The notes: generated by a model not told the origin, from the sequence alone. A stretch of DNA of 64,000 bases from JBAZCI01 sp041671025 (GCA_041671025.1 JBAZCI010000001.1:1-64000), one strand, 5' to 3'. Numbered from the stretch's first letter, positions 24,538 through 33,255 are shown. Numbers and translations are program-made.

Positions 24538-25029
24538 TTACAACAGACTGGCCTGGGCATTCACGACATCGTCGTATGTCCGCTGTTCCCACGTGTCGTA
24601 TCCCAGCGCTTTGAGATTGTCGCGGGCACGTAAAACGAGGTCGTGTGTTTTGCCGTATATTTCAAAAAATACCGTTCCCGCAACACCCTCTATGGTATCA
24701 AATGCAACGGTAAGCCCGAGCTCCTGCCACATATATTCTTCTTTGGCACGCTTCACTACCGCAGACACCGTACGCGAGCGTTTGAGCTCTTGCGCCTGAG
24801 CGGGAGTCAGTATCTGACCTTCGATAACAAAACATGTCCCGTCAAATTGGAGGCGGTACAGCTTGATTGTCGTATCGAGTTCTTTTATTTTTTCCTTTGA
24901 GTGCCCCGGCTCCGTTGATAAAAATGTGTCTGTGTCGGTGAACGAACGAAGCTTCTCTAGCCCAAGCTGTGTGATCAGCGTAGGTATAGTCTCAGGATCA
25001 ATACGAAGTTTTATTTCGTACATGGCCAT
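24538..25029 (-). CDS. CYTH-domain protein (class IV adenylate cyclase / triphosphatase superfamily)
   Basis: A 163-residue protein. MYEIKLRI at the N-terminus corresponds to the first CYTH strand (usually ExExK). VVKRAKEEYMWQELGLTVAFDTIEGVAGTVFFEIYG matches the later strand with basic residues and the conserved 'D-x-V-x-G-x-G-x-F-x-E' core. Members hydrolyse triphosphates (ThTP, PPPi) or make cAMP; which applies here is unclear because the EXEXK motif is incomplete. The gene is immediately upstream of, and co-oriented with, heliorhodopsin. A start at 25023 is also possible. Confidence 0.75.
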   Translation of the reverse strand: MAMYEIKLRIDPETIPTLITQLGLEKLRSFTDTDTFLSTEPGHSKEKIKELDTTIKLYRLQFDGTCFVIEGQILTPAQAQELKRSRTVSAVVKRAKEEYMWQELGLTVAFDTIEGVAGTVFFEIYGKTHDLVLRARDNLKALGYDTWEQRTYDDVVNAQASLL

Positions 25030-25090
25030 GAGATAAGTATATGTGAAGTACAAAAATAAATCCAGATATATCTTGACACAAAATCTGTAT

Positions 25091-25120
25091 TTGACCATCA
25101 GAATGTTTTACTGGTACAGT
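25091..25120 (+). promoter_or_regulatory. Sigma-70 promoter of the 127-aa gene
   Basis: TTGACC, 18 nt, TACAGT. Confidence 0.5.
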
Positions 25121-25171
25121 TACGTACTGACGAAAAAATTGTTTCTTTTTGACATTTCAAGGAAGGAAACC

Positions 25172-25555
25172 ATGCTCAAAAATTCTGTAACGCTCTTTGT
25201 AGGAGGGCAAGCAAAACTGTATTACCCGCCCCCACATACGGGAACTGAGATTAAGATACTCGGTTCGCTTCTTGAGAGAATATGCCAGAAACATCTCAAC
25301 GACCCACCTTTTTCACTCTCACCTTCCCGTGCCGTTCGCGACGCCATGCTCCCTCAGGGAATACTTCGCCTCTTTATCAATAAGATGCTCTCGGGACACG
25401 ATACCCGAATAGATATGATGAACTTTTTGTATTTTTCTAAATTCATCGCCATGCTTGAGTCATTTGTACTCGCGCATCCGCTTGATGAAAAACTGCAAAA
25501 AGGCCACAAGAGCATCCAAGAATCATTCGGACTCATCCCACGTTCGACAAAATAA
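25172..25555 (+). CDS. Hypothetical protein, 127 aa
   Basis: Start ATG with SD AAGGAA(A). A basic, soluble protein; residues 1-30 look like beta strands (SVTLFVGGQAKLYYPP), the rest helical (residues 31-115). No domain recognised. It is monocistronic with promoter and terminator, like the other orphan cassettes. Confidence 0.65.
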   Translation: MLKNSVTLFVGGQAKLYYPPPHTGTEIKILGSLLERICQKHLNDPPFSLSPSRAVRDAMLPQGILRLFINKMLSGHDTRIDMMNFLYFSKFIAMLESFVLAHPLDEKLQKGHKSIQESFGLIPRSTK

Positions 25556-25558
25556 CAA

Positions 25559-25589
25559 CCGCCGTCATACATTGACAGCGGCTTTTTTT
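25559..25589 (+). terminator. Terminator of the 127-aa gene
   Basis: CCGCCGTCA and TGACAGCGG arms, pentanucleotide loop, then a T run. Confidence 0.85.
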
Positions 25590-25636
25590 ATTCAATGTTC
25601 ATTTCCTATTTGTAACATCTGCGTGTAAAAGAAAAA

Positions 25637-26092
25637 CTAACTCTCAAGTTCGCTTACAATCCTCTCTAAAGTCTTAAAATTACCATCATGATCAAATGTA
25701 TTGAAATACCGAGGATTACAAGCAACTATTTTTTCATGCGCCGCATCAACTTCAACAATTTTTTCATCAAAAAGGTGAACACGCGCTGTATTTCTTTGAG
25801 CAAATGCTTTCCGCGCCGCCGGCCGATTACCGTCAAACCATATAAACGTAAAACCGTTTCGTACAAAAAGAGTAACCATCGCATAGGCCCAAGGAGTATC
25901 CTTAAATCCGCCGGTGACAACCACATCACTCATGCCAGTCAGTCTCATGATAAACGCCTCCGGAGATTGAGAAAAATTCCGCATAACCTCGGCATCCTCA
26001 AGATCAATATGTGTATACTTTTTTTCAGCGTGTAAATAGACGCCTACACTTGTTTTGCCGGTACCCGGAATACCGGAAATAAGGCACTTCAT
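25637..26092 (-). CDS. Small P-loop NTPase / adenylate-kinase-like
   Basis: A 151-residue protein. Walker A is GIPGTGKTS (residues 7-15), followed by HIDLEDAE, VVVTGGFKD and FIWFDGNRPAARKAF. The layout is that of small nucleoside or shikimate-type kinases in which the LID is short. The substrate is unknown. Its ATG shares one base with the stop of the upstream ydjM-like gene (TGATG), so the two are translationally coupled. Confidence 0.75.
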   Translation of the reverse strand: MKCLISGIPGTGKTSVGVYLHAEKKYTHIDLEDAEVMRNFSQSPEAFIMRLTGMSDVVVTGGFKDTPWAYAMVTLFVRNGFTFIWFDGNRPAARKAFAQRNTARVHLFDEKIVEVDAAHEKIVACNPRYFNTFDHDGNFKTLERIVSELES

Positions 26093-26622
26093 CAGAGCAT
26101 AAATGTGTTTAAAAATAAGACGATACCCCCGACGCCGACGAGCAACAGGATAGTATCGACAATCCCGCCGGTTTTTACGCGCAGAAAGCGTGGCAGAAGT
26201 CCGACTCGTAACTTAAACGGCCAAAACGCCTCAATACCCGACTTGGTCAGCGCATCAGCCGCGAGATGGCTGGCATATCCCATAACGACAACCCAGAAAC
26301 CGGGAATAGTGATATACGGAATCAAAAAGCTCGCGCCTAATGCCACAAGCACAACGGCGACAAGCGAATGCAGGGCACCGCGATGACCGAATACTCCCGA
26401 CGCAATCATCGCGATCGGGACAAACGGTTTGAACCGGACGCGCGTTTTCCCGATATACCCGCCGAAACTCATATGTTTGATCATCGACTCTGACGCATCC
26501 AAATCGGGAAGCAACGCCGCGATACACCCCAGCACGGGAATCCATGGCGCCACTTCCGCTCCCGCAATGAGAGGAATCCACGCCGTATTGGCTCCGATGA
26601 CTGCATGAGTCACTCCGCGCAT
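26092..26622 (-). CDS. YdjM-like membrane-bound metal-dependent hydrolase family protein
   Basis: A 176-residue membrane protein: MRGVTHAVIGANTAW, ALLPDLDASESMI, GHRGALHSLVAVVL, GYASHLAADALTKSGIEAFWPF. These His/Asp motifs (THxxxG, PDxD, HRxxxHS, HxxxDxxxxxG) define the YdjM/LexA-regulated inner membrane family (PF04307). It is related to the phosphatase-like membrane hydrolases; the substrate is unknown. It is cotranscribed with the P-loop kinase gene. Confidence 0.88.
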   Translation of the reverse strand: MRGVTHAVIGANTAWIPLIAGAEVAPWIPVLGCIAALLPDLDASESMIKHMSFGGYIGKTRVRFKPFVPIAMIASGVFGHRGALHSLVAVVLVALGASFLIPYITIPGFWVVVMGYASHLAADALTKSGIEAFWPFKLRVGLLPRFLRVKTGGIVDTILLLVGVGGIVLFLNTFML

Positions 26623-26638
26623 ACGCTACCTGTAAGCC

Positions 26639-26674
26639 AAAAAAGTGACCGCACCAATTCGCATGATGCGGCGC
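26639..26674 (-). terminator. Terminator after sodA
   Basis: On the minus strand a hairpin with CCGCA and TGCGG arms is followed by T6. Confidence 0.65.
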
Positions 26675-26692
26675 TCATTGTACAAAATATGA

Positions 26693-27304
26693 CTACACAG
26701 CCTGTGCAAAAAGTTTTTCAACATGTTTCCAATTAACCACATTCCACCAGGCCTTGATATAGTCGGCCCGGACGTTCCGATATTTAAGATAGTACGCGTG
26801 TTCCCAGACATCAAGCGCCAACACCGGCGTACGCCCTGCAGAGAGCGGTGAATCCTGATTGGATGTTTTTTCTACGATCAGCTTGCCGCCGTCGACAGAA
26901 AGCCAAGCCCATCCTGATCCGAACTGCGTCGTTGCGGCATCTTCAAATAATTTCACAAAACCGTCCCAACCGCCAAATGTGGACTCAATCGCCTCTTTAA
27001 GCTTCCCCGTCGGCGCGCCTCCCGCATCGGGTCCCATGATTTCCCAGAACAGCGCATGATTCACATGTCCTCCCGCGTGATTTTTCACCGCCGGACGTAT
27101 ATCCTCTGGAACGCTCTGAAGATCCTTGAGTAGCTGTTCGGCATTCTCGACATCGAGTTCAGGATGTTTGGCCAGCGCTTCATTGAGCTTCGTCGTATAC
27201 GTGACGTGATGCTTGTCATGGTGCAATACCATTGTTTCCTTATCAATGAACGGTTCCAGCGCGTCATACGCATACGGCAATGACGGGGTTTCAAAGTTTT
27301 TCAT
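26693..27304 (-). CDS. sodA: Superoxide dismutase (Fe/Mn)
   Basis: A 203-residue protein with all metal ligands: His in MVLHHDKHH, His in GGHVNHALFWE, and Asp/His in ALDVWEHAYYLKY. The start MKNFETPSLPYAYDALEPFI is standard. It converts superoxide to H2O2 and O2. It is the last gene of the suf block, 32 nt after sufU, so superoxide defence and Fe-S assembly appear coexpressed. Fe versus Mn cannot be decided from sequence alone. Confidence 0.95.
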   Translation of the reverse strand: MKNFETPSLPYAYDALEPFIDKETMVLHHDKHHVTYTTKLNEALAKHPELDVENAEQLLKDLQSVPEDIRPAVKNHAGGHVNHALFWEIMGPDAGGAPTGKLKEAIESTFGGWDGFVKLFEDAATTQFGSGWAWLSVDGGKLIVEKTSNQDSPLSAGRTPVLALDVWEHAYYLKYRNVRADYIKAWWNVVNWKHVEKLFAQAV

Positions 27305-27336
27305 AGGTGTACCATAATTTAATACTAAAACTGAAT

Positions 27337-27708
27337 TCAATCCCCCGAGGGGTTAAGTGATTTTTGTAACGCGACCAACCCGAGTGTAGCACACTTCAAA
27401 CGCGCGGGGTTGATATCGGTTTGTAACAGATCCAGGACATCCTGTGTTGATATCTTTCGAAGTACGTCTTCACTTTTGCCGAACAGGCTTTCAAAGAGTA
27501 TCGACGCGGATGCCTGGCTGATCGCACATCCGGAGCCTTCCCATTTCACGTCCTCCACCTTTCCTTCTCCATTCATCTTGATATACAGCTCGACTACATC
27601 GCCGCATAACGGATTCGGTTCGCGGTGCGTGAATGTCGCAACATCAATTTTCCCCTTATTCCGGGGGTGCTTGTAATGATCCAAAATATTCTCCTGATAC
27701 ATGTCCAT
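27337..27708 (-). CDS. sufU: Fe-S cluster scaffold / sulfur-transfer protein SufU
   Basis: A 123-residue IscU-like protein: MDMYQENILDHYKHPRNKG, NPLCGDVVELYIK, EGSGCAISQASASIL, RLKCATLGLVALQ. These provide the three Cys and the Asp of the SufU zinc site. In Gram-positive-type systems SufU accepts sulfur from SufS. It directly follows sufS, 25 nt away. Confidence 0.95.
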   Translation of the reverse strand: MDMYQENILDHYKHPRNKGKIDVATFTHREPNPLCGDVVELYIKMNGEGKVEDVKWEGSGCAISQASASILFESLFGKSEDVLRKISTQDVLDLLQTDINPARLKCATLGLVALQKSLNPSGD

Positions 27709-27733
27709 ACGCGATATCTGCCTGGTGAAAAAA

Positions 27734-28960
27734 TCAGCCGAATATCTGCTTTACTTTTTCTACGGTGTTCAAAAAGATATCGGCTTCCTGTTTCGTATTG
27801 TAGAGATAGAAACTTGCTCGTGCGACCGCATCTACACCGTATACCTGCAGAGCGGGCTGAGCGCACAGATGCCCCGCACGAATTGCGACACCTTCGTCAT
27901 CAAAAATCGATGCCATGTCATGCGGATGCGCTCCCTGTATCGTAAATGAAATTGCCGCGCCGCGGTCTTCTGCGTCTTGAGAGCCGATAATGCGCACACC
28001 GGATATGCTTTTCAATTTCGGCAACACGTATGCAACCATCTCCTGCTCGTGTTTCCATATGTTACTCATGCCTATCTTGTTAATATATTCGATTGCCGCG
28101 CCGAGTCCGATAGTGCCCGCAACATTCGGCGTACCCGCTTCAAATTTGTACGGCAAATCATTCCACGTCGCACCTTCAAGGGTAACCTCTTTGATCATAT
28201 CGCCCCCGGCCAAAAAAGGCTGTGTTTTCTCAAGAATACTTTTCTTCCCGTATAGTATGCCGATTCCCGTGGGACCGAGCATCTTATGACCTGAAAAAGC
28301 GTAAAAATCAGCATCAATATCCTGGACATCAACCGCAAAATGCGGCGCAGACTGGCACCCGTCCACCACAACCACTGCTCCCGCATCGTGAGCGAGTTTT
28401 GTCATTTCCTTCACCGGATTGATCGTACCCAGCGCATTGGACATCTGCACAATGCCGACAAGCTTAGGTTTTTTTGCCAGCAGCTGCGCATATGCCGACA
28501 TGTCGAGATGTCCGGTATCCGGATTGAAAGGAATATACTCAACACGCGCACCCGTTTCGGCGGCAAGCAGTTGCCAGGGAACCATATTCGAATGGTGTTC
28601 CATCTGACTGACCACGATGAGATCGCCTGCGGTAATATGCTGTCGTCCCCAGGTAAAGCGAATCAGGTTCAGTGACTCCGTCGCATTGCGGGTATAGATA
28701 ATTTCTTCAACTGACGGCGCGTTGATAAACGCACGGATGAGTTCACGTGTCCGTTCGTACGCCGCGGTCGCTTCCTCCGAAATAACATAAATGCCCCGAT
28801 GCACATTTGCATTGTACTGCCGGTAATAGGTATCTGTTGCCTCAATCACAGCAAGCGGCTTTTGGCTGGTAGCGGCTGAGTCGAGATATACTAACGGTTT
28901 CCCGCGGATTACACGGGAAAGAATCGGAAAATCTTTTCGTATGGCCGATATATCATTCAT
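27734..28960 (-). CDS. sufS: Cysteine desulfurase SufS
   Basis: A 408-residue PLP enzyme. It has LVYLDSAATSQKP, the PLP-lysine motif FSGHKMLGPTGIGILYGK, TRNATESLNLIRF, and the active-site Cys loop RAGHLCAQPALQ. It mobilises sulfur from cysteine for cluster assembly. Its position between sufD and sufU fixes the role as SufS. Confidence 0.96.
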   Translation of the reverse strand: MNDISAIRKDFPILSRVIRGKPLVYLDSAATSQKPLAVIEATDTYYRQYNANVHRGIYVISEEATAAYERTRELIRAFINAPSVEEIIYTRNATESLNLIRFTWGRQHITAGDLIVVSQMEHHSNMVPWQLLAAETGARVEYIPFNPDTGHLDMSAYAQLLAKKPKLVGIVQMSNALGTINPVKEMTKLAHDAGAVVVVDGCQSAPHFAVDVQDIDADFYAFSGHKMLGPTGIGILYGKKSILEKTQPFLAGGDMIKEVTLEGATWNDLPYKFEAGTPNVAGTIGLGAAIEYINKIGMSNIWKHEQEMVAYVLPKLKSISGVRIIGSQDAEDRGAAISFTIQGAHPHDMASIFDDEGVAIRAGHLCAQPALQVYGVDAVARASFYLYNTKQEADIFLNTVEKVKQIFG

Positions 28961-28975
28961 AGGGTTGAGTATACC

Positions 28976-29767
28976 TTATTCTCCCTGGGGTAAAAAGTCC
29001 ACGAGATACGACCGGACTTCATCCGGTATGCGCTTGCCAATCGTATTGAAAAATCCGCCGATGAGCAGTTCTGTTGCCTGATCTTTTGGAATGCCGCGCG
29101 ACATGAGGTACAAAAGCTGTTCATCATTGACCCGTCCCGTGGTCGAACCGTGAGACGCTTTCACATCGTTTGCCAGAATTTCCAGTGTCGGTATCGACTC
29201 GGCAAGCGCGTCATCCATCAGGAGGACGTCGTCCTTGAAATATGAATTCGTCTGTTGAGCGTCTTTGGCTACCCGGATCAGTCCGGTAAACATGCCGCGT
29301 GTCGTCTTACGCAGTACTCCCCGGAGAAAAATATCACCGCGCGTCGACGGAGCGACATGGTCCATGAGCACGTGCATGCCGTGATGCTCCCCCTCGTTGC
29401 CGAGAAAAATGCCGGACACCAGCGCCTCACTCCCGCTCTCCTGCAATTCTATCCATACCTCCGCATCGATGCGCTGTCCGCCGGTAATACCGGTACAGAT
29501 ATGCAGACGGGCATTTTTTTTCACCACGGCATGAATCCGCAAACGGGCAAAAGAAGTTGTCTGAGGATTGGTGATAACCACCGAGGCTGTACCGCCATCT
29601 TCAACCTGGATCTCCACATTCTCCATCCCATCTTGCACAACAAGTGGGATCACCTGCGATGTGCCCGCAGCGACAGAAAAAGTCTGGGCATGCACGGGCA
29701 ACTCCGCCGGGAATTCCCGAAGCGGATCTTTTTTTGGACGCGGTGTTGTTTGAAAAACTGTAGTCAT
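28976..29767 (-). CDS. sufD: SufD, Fe-S cluster assembly protein
   Basis: A 263-residue SufBD-family protein. It has a beta-helix centre and the C-terminal block ADQTEL-like YLMSRGIPKDQATELLIGGFFN...VRSYLVDFL. It is shorter than typical SufD (about 400 aa) because the N-terminal helical region is reduced. It forms the SufBCD scaffold with SufB and SufC. The start MTTVFQT at 29767 is chosen because the longer frame overlaps the sufB end. Confidence 0.9.
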   Translation of the reverse strand: MTTVFQTTPRPKKDPLREFPAELPVHAQTFSVAAGTSQVIPLVVQDGMENVEIQVEDGGTASVVITNPQTTSFARLRIHAVVKKNARLHICTGITGGQRIDAEVWIELQESGSEALVSGIFLGNEGEHHGMHVLMDHVAPSTRGDIFLRGVLRKTTRGMFTGLIRVAKDAQQTNSYFKDDVLLMDDALAESIPTLEILANDVKASHGSTTGRVNDEQLLYLMSRGIPKDQATELLIGGFFNTIGKRIPDEVRSYLVDFLPQGE

Positions 29768-29795
29768 GTCAGACTCATACGCTAACGTAAACGAC

Positions 29796-31196
29796 TCATC
29801 CAACGCTGCCCTCCATCTCCATTTCAATCAGCCGGTTCATTTCGACTGCGTATTCGAGCGGTATTTCCTTGGCGATCGGCTCGATGAACCCGGACACGAC
29901 CATACTCATCGCCTCCGCCTGTGAAAGCCCGCGCGACATCAGATAAAATAACTGATCTTCGCCAATTTTTCCCACCGTTGCTTCGTGTGTGATCTGCGTA
30001 TCCGATTCTCGGATATCCATTGTCGGATAGGTATCAGAACGGGAATGCTCGTCTAAGAGCAAGGCGTCGCAAATAACGGTAGATTTACATCCGCGCATGC
30101 CTTTAGGCAAAACCACCATTCCCCGGTACGACGTCCGGCCTGATTCTTTTGAAATTGACTTGGATACGATCTTTGAACTCGTGTGGGGGGCACCGTGGAT
30201 AGCCTTTCCGCCGGCATCCTGATGCTGGCCTGACCCGGCAAACGCAAGCGAGAGAATGTCGCCTTTTGCGCCTTTGCCGAGCAAATAGACTGACGGGTAT
30301 TTCATCGTCACTTTGCTGCCGAAATTTCCATCCACCCATTCCATCGTCCCTTCTTCATAGACGTATGTCCGTTTGGTCACCAGATTGTACACGTTCTTTG
30401 ACCAGTTTTGGACGGTCGTATACCTCACCCGTGCGCCTTTTTTTACGATAATTTCGACGACTGCCGAGTGTAAAGAGTTCGCCGTATAGATAGGCGCCGT
30501 ACACCCTTCAATATAATGTACATAGCTTCCCTCTTCGGCGATAATCAGCGTCCGCTCAAATTGCCCTGCGCGCTCTGCGTTGATGCGAAAGTATGCCTGG
30601 AGCGGAATCTCCACGCGGACACCGGCGGGTATATATACGAAACTCCCTCCGGACCATACGGCCGAATTCAGCGCGGAAAACTTATTGTCAGCCGCAGGGA
30701 TCACCGTGCCGAAATATTGCTTGACGATGTCCGGATGCTTCTTGAGTGCCGTATCCATGTCCAGGAAAATAACACCAAGCTTTTCGAGATGACTTTTAAG
30801 AGAATGATACACCGCTTCACTTTCATACTGCGCCATCACGCCGGACAGAAACTTGCGTTCAGCCTGCGGAATGCCGATACGATCATACGTTTTGCGGATC
30901 GATTCGGGGACGTCCTCCCAGGATTCCGCAACACGCTCCGTCGGACGCAAATAATAATAGATCGAGTTAAAATCAATGTCGGAAAGATCGGCTCCCCATC
31001 CGGGCATTGATTTGGCCTCAAAAATCTTCAGTGCTCGCAGGCGCTGTTCACGCATCCACTGCGGCTCGTTCTTATAATGTGAAATTTCATCAACCACCCG
31101 GGATGAAATACCCGGTTTTGACATAAACGAATACGCAATTGGGTCTGCACCCAATTGCTGTGAAGCGGTATCTTTCATTGTCGCTTGTGTGGTCAT
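29796..31196 (-). CDS. sufB: SufB, Fe-S cluster assembly scaffold
   Basis: A 466-residue protein. It has NKFSALNSAVWSGGSFVYIPAGV, SYVHYIEGCTAPIY with the conserved Cys, MKYPSVYLLGKGAKGDILSLAFAG, TSYRGMVVL, and the C-terminal LFYLMSRGLSQAEAMSMVVSGFI. SufB binds the nascent cluster in the SufBC2D complex. The start codon overlaps the sufC stop (ATGA), showing translational coupling. Confidence 0.96.
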   Translation of the reverse strand: MTTQATMKDTASQQLGADPIAYSFMSKPGISSRVVDEISHYKNEPQWMREQRLRALKIFEAKSMPGWGADLSDIDFNSIYYYLRPTERVAESWEDVPESIRKTYDRIGIPQAERKFLSGVMAQYESEAVYHSLKSHLEKLGVIFLDMDTALKKHPDIVKQYFGTVIPAADNKFSALNSAVWSGGSFVYIPAGVRVEIPLQAYFRINAERAGQFERTLIIAEEGSYVHYIEGCTAPIYTANSLHSAVVEIIVKKGARVRYTTVQNWSKNVYNLVTKRTYVYEEGTMEWVDGNFGSKVTMKYPSVYLLGKGAKGDILSLAFAGSGQHQDAGGKAIHGAPHTSSKIVSKSISKESGRTSYRGMVVLPKGMRGCKSTVICDALLLDEHSRSDTYPTMDIRESDTQITHEATVGKIGEDQLFYLMSRGLSQAEAMSMVVSGFIEPIAKEIPLEYAVEMNRLIEMEMEGSVG

Positions 31197-31933
31197 ACTA
31201 TCCAATCGTATCCTTTTTCCTCAATCTGATGCGCGAGCTCGGATGTTCCTGATTTGACAATCTGCCCGTTCACCAGAATATGTACAGCGTCGGGGGTGAT
31301 ATATTTCAGGATGCGCGAATAATGGGTAATAAGCAAAATGCCGAGCGACGGGCCGCGCAACGCTTCGATCCCTTCGGCCACAGCTTTTAATGCGTCTACA
31401 TCAAGTCCCGAATCGGTTTCATCCAGTGCCGCAATGGCCGGCTCAAGCATCGCCATCTGAAGAATTTCGGACCGTTTCTTCTCGCCCCCTGAGAACCCTT
31501 CGTTGACCGGCCGTCCGGCAAATGTTTCTTTCATTCCCAGGAGTTTCATTTTTTCTTTAAGCATCGAACGAAATTCCAAAACGGGAATCGGATTTTTTGG
31601 CTCCCGTTTCGTATTGTTATAGGCGGTTCGCAAAAAGTTTTGCAGACTTACCCCGGATACCTCCGACGGATACTGAAAGGAAAGAAACAAGCCGGCCTTC
31701 GCGCGTTTATCAGGCGAAAGTTCATTGACCGTCTCATCTCCTATCTGAATCGTTCCGTCAGTTATTTCATACCGCGGATGACCCATGAGCGTCGAGGCGA
31801 GTGTTGATTTTCCGGATCCGTTCGGACCCATCAGCGCATGCACTTCACCGGGCTTCACCGTAAGCGAAACGCCTTTGATAATTTCTTTACCTTCGATACT
31901 GACGCGGAGGTCAGTGATACGTAAAGACTTCAT
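31193..31933 (-). CDS. sufC: SufC, Fe-S assembly ATPase
   Basis: A 246-residue ABC-type ATPase: Walker A GPNGSGKST, Q-loop FQYPSEVSG, signature GFSGGEKKR, Walker B IAALDETDSGLD, H-loop ITHYSRIL. The ETDSGLD version of the D-loop region is the SufC hallmark. It drives conformational change in SufBCD. It overlaps the sufB start and begins at the end of the peroxiredoxin gene. Confidence 0.96.
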   Translation of the reverse strand: MKSLRITDLRVSIEGKEIIKGVSLTVKPGEVHALMGPNGSGKSTLASTLMGHPRYEITDGTIQIGDETVNELSPDKRAKAGLFLSFQYPSEVSGVSLQNFLRTAYNNTKREPKNPIPVLEFRSMLKEKMKLLGMKETFAGRPVNEGFSGGEKKRSEILQMAMLEPAIAALDETDSGLDVDALKAVAEGIEALRGPSLGILLITHYSRILKYITPDAVHILVNGQIVKSGTSELAHQIEEKGYDWIV

Positions 31934-32376
31934 ATGTTGGTAACTGACTGTAAAATCTCGGCGTTTGAAGGCATACCGTGCTGGTAAAAAATGATTCGCC
32001 CGTCTTTTCCGATACCGACTACCGTACGGTTGATAACTAAGCTATGAAGACCTTTATCAGCCGCACCGTAGTCCCGGGCAATTTTTTTTCCTACATCAAC
32101 CAACAACGGGACAGTAAGACCGTATTTGCTGACAAACTGCTCATGACTCTCCCGATCAGCCGGATTGATGCCGACAACGGCGACTCCTGCCGCTTCAAAC
32201 TGGTTCCAATCGTCACGAACGGCACATAATTGTTTTGTGCAACCGGAAGTGTCATCACCGGGGTAAAAGATCAGCACCACGGGTTTTCCGATAAAATCAT
32301 CAAGCCGTACCACCTTGCCCCGATGATCCGAGAGTTCAAAAAAAGGAGCGACATCGCCGATGCGCAGTTCTGACAT
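31930..32376 (-). CDS. bcp: Peroxiredoxin, Bcp/PrxQ type
   Basis: A 148-residue protein: VLIFYPGDDTSGCTKQLCAVRDDW holds the peroxidatic Cys (SGCTKQ) and, five residues later, a resolving Cys, the PrxQ/Bcp pattern. It reduces peroxides with thioredoxin-like partners. It is embedded between ferredoxin and sufC and overlaps the sufC start by ATGA, linking peroxide defence with Fe-S repair. The start MSELRIGDV is chosen from family alignment. Confidence 0.92.
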   Translation of the reverse strand: MSELRIGDVAPFFELSDHRGKVVRLDDFIGKPVVLIFYPGDDTSGCTKQLCAVRDDWNQFEAAGVAVVGINPADRESHEQFVSKYGLTVPLLVDVGKKIARDYGAADKGLHSLVINRTVVGIGKDGRIIFYQHGMPSNAEILQSVTNI

Positions 32377-32386
32377 GAGCCTCTGA

Positions 32387-32602
32387 TTATTGTTCGGGAA
32401 AGATCCTCTTACCGCTATCGTCGGTAAGGATAATTGCCTGGGTTGGGCACGACTTTGCCGCGTCGATAATGGTCTGATCGTCTGTCCCCTTCGCGTTTTT
32501 AATAATCGCTTTATTTTCCTCGTCGAGTTCGAAAAGATCAGGCGCAACAGCAATACAGCTTGCCGCACCGATGCAGAGATCTCGATTAACTTCAATCTTC
32601 AT
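32387..32602 (-). CDS. Small ferredoxin, single Fe-S cluster
   Basis: A 71-residue protein: MKIEVNRDLCIGAASCIAVAP...SCPTQAIIL. Cys10, Cys16 and Cys52 remain; the middle Cys of C-x2-C-x2-C is replaced by Ala/Gly, giving C-x5-C...CP. Such ferredoxins bind a [3Fe-4S] or non-Cys-ligated [4Fe-4S] cluster. It is the first structural gene after the Fur-type regulator and probably supplies electrons for peroxide or Fe-S metabolism. Confidence 0.88.
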   Translation of the reverse strand: MKIEVNRDLCIGAASCIAVAPDLFELDEENKAIIKNAKGTDDQTIIDAAKSCPTQAIILTDDSGKRIFPEQ

Positions 32603-32629
32603 ATAGATGTACGTGGTGTTAATGATTAA

Positions 32630-33148
32630 CTATGCAGAATGCGAAGAAGAATAATATTGGCAGGTGCCCTGAAACGCACACGGGCGGCAGAGAAACGTGC
32701 GTATAGGCAGTTCGTGTGAAAATTTCATGTATGCGGCACACGTGTCCTCTGATTTTTCCTGAGGCATCCGTTCAGCGCACGACCGGCATACCCCAGAAAA
32801 CATAAAATTTCCGTCGCGCACAACATGTCCCGACTCCCGCAATTTGGCAAGCTCACCGGCAAAACCAGGCTGTAAATCCGACTCATAGATTTTATGGCAT
32901 TGCTCGCATATGAAATGCAGATGCGCATCTACCCGGCTGCTGTAATGGGCGACATGATCTCCTGAAATAATTTCTTCAATGTACCCGTGTTCATTTAAAA
33001 ATTTAAGATTGCGATACACCGTACCGAGTCCGAGAGATGATATGCGTGATTTCAACGCAGAAAAGACTTCTTCAGCTGAAGCATGGCGCTGAAGGCTGCG
33101 GAGATATTCAAGAATTACCCGACGCTGATGGCTCATTCTGTAACTCAT
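32630..33148 (-). CDS. Fur-family regulator (PerR/Fur type) with Cys-rich C-terminal extension
   Basis: A 172-residue protein, about 30 longer than usual. The winged helix has SHQRRVILEYLRSLQRHASAEEVFSALK and LGTVYRNLKFLNEHG. HLHFICEQCHKIYE and VCRSCAER give the CxxC zinc site. After residue 130 an unusual tail adds four more cysteines (EDTC, CRPC, GTC). The gene heads the ferredoxin-bcp-suf-sodA block, which makes peroxide/iron-responsive control of that block likely. Its own promoter is followed by a palindromic operator. The start at 33148 is preferred over 33205. Confidence 0.85.
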   Translation of the reverse strand: MSYRMSHQRRVILEYLRSLQRHASAEEVFSALKSRISSLGLGTVYRNLKFLNEHGYIEEIISGDHVAHYSSRVDAHLHFICEQCHKIYESDLQPGFAGELAKLRESGHVVRDGNFMFSGVCRSCAERMPQEKSEDTCAAYMKFSHELPIRTFLCRPCAFQGTCQYYSSSHSA

Positions 33149-33189
33149 GGATTTTTGTGAGAGGGACAATAATACTGAGACTGTGGTAC

Positions 33190-33244
33190 TGGGAATAGTT
33201 CCCAAATCTGTGAAAATAGTACAATATTACGGACTAAAAGTCAA
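33190..33244 (-). promoter_or_regulatory. Promoter plus palindromic operator of the Fur-type regulator
   Basis: On the minus strand: TTGACT (33239-33244), 17 nt, TACTAT (33216-33221). About 12 nt downstream of the -10 lies a perfect palindrome, TGGGAA-CTA-TTCCCA (33190-33204), within the start of the transcript, well placed for autorepression. Confidence 0.75.
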
Positions 33245-33255
33245 TGCTCTTTTTC

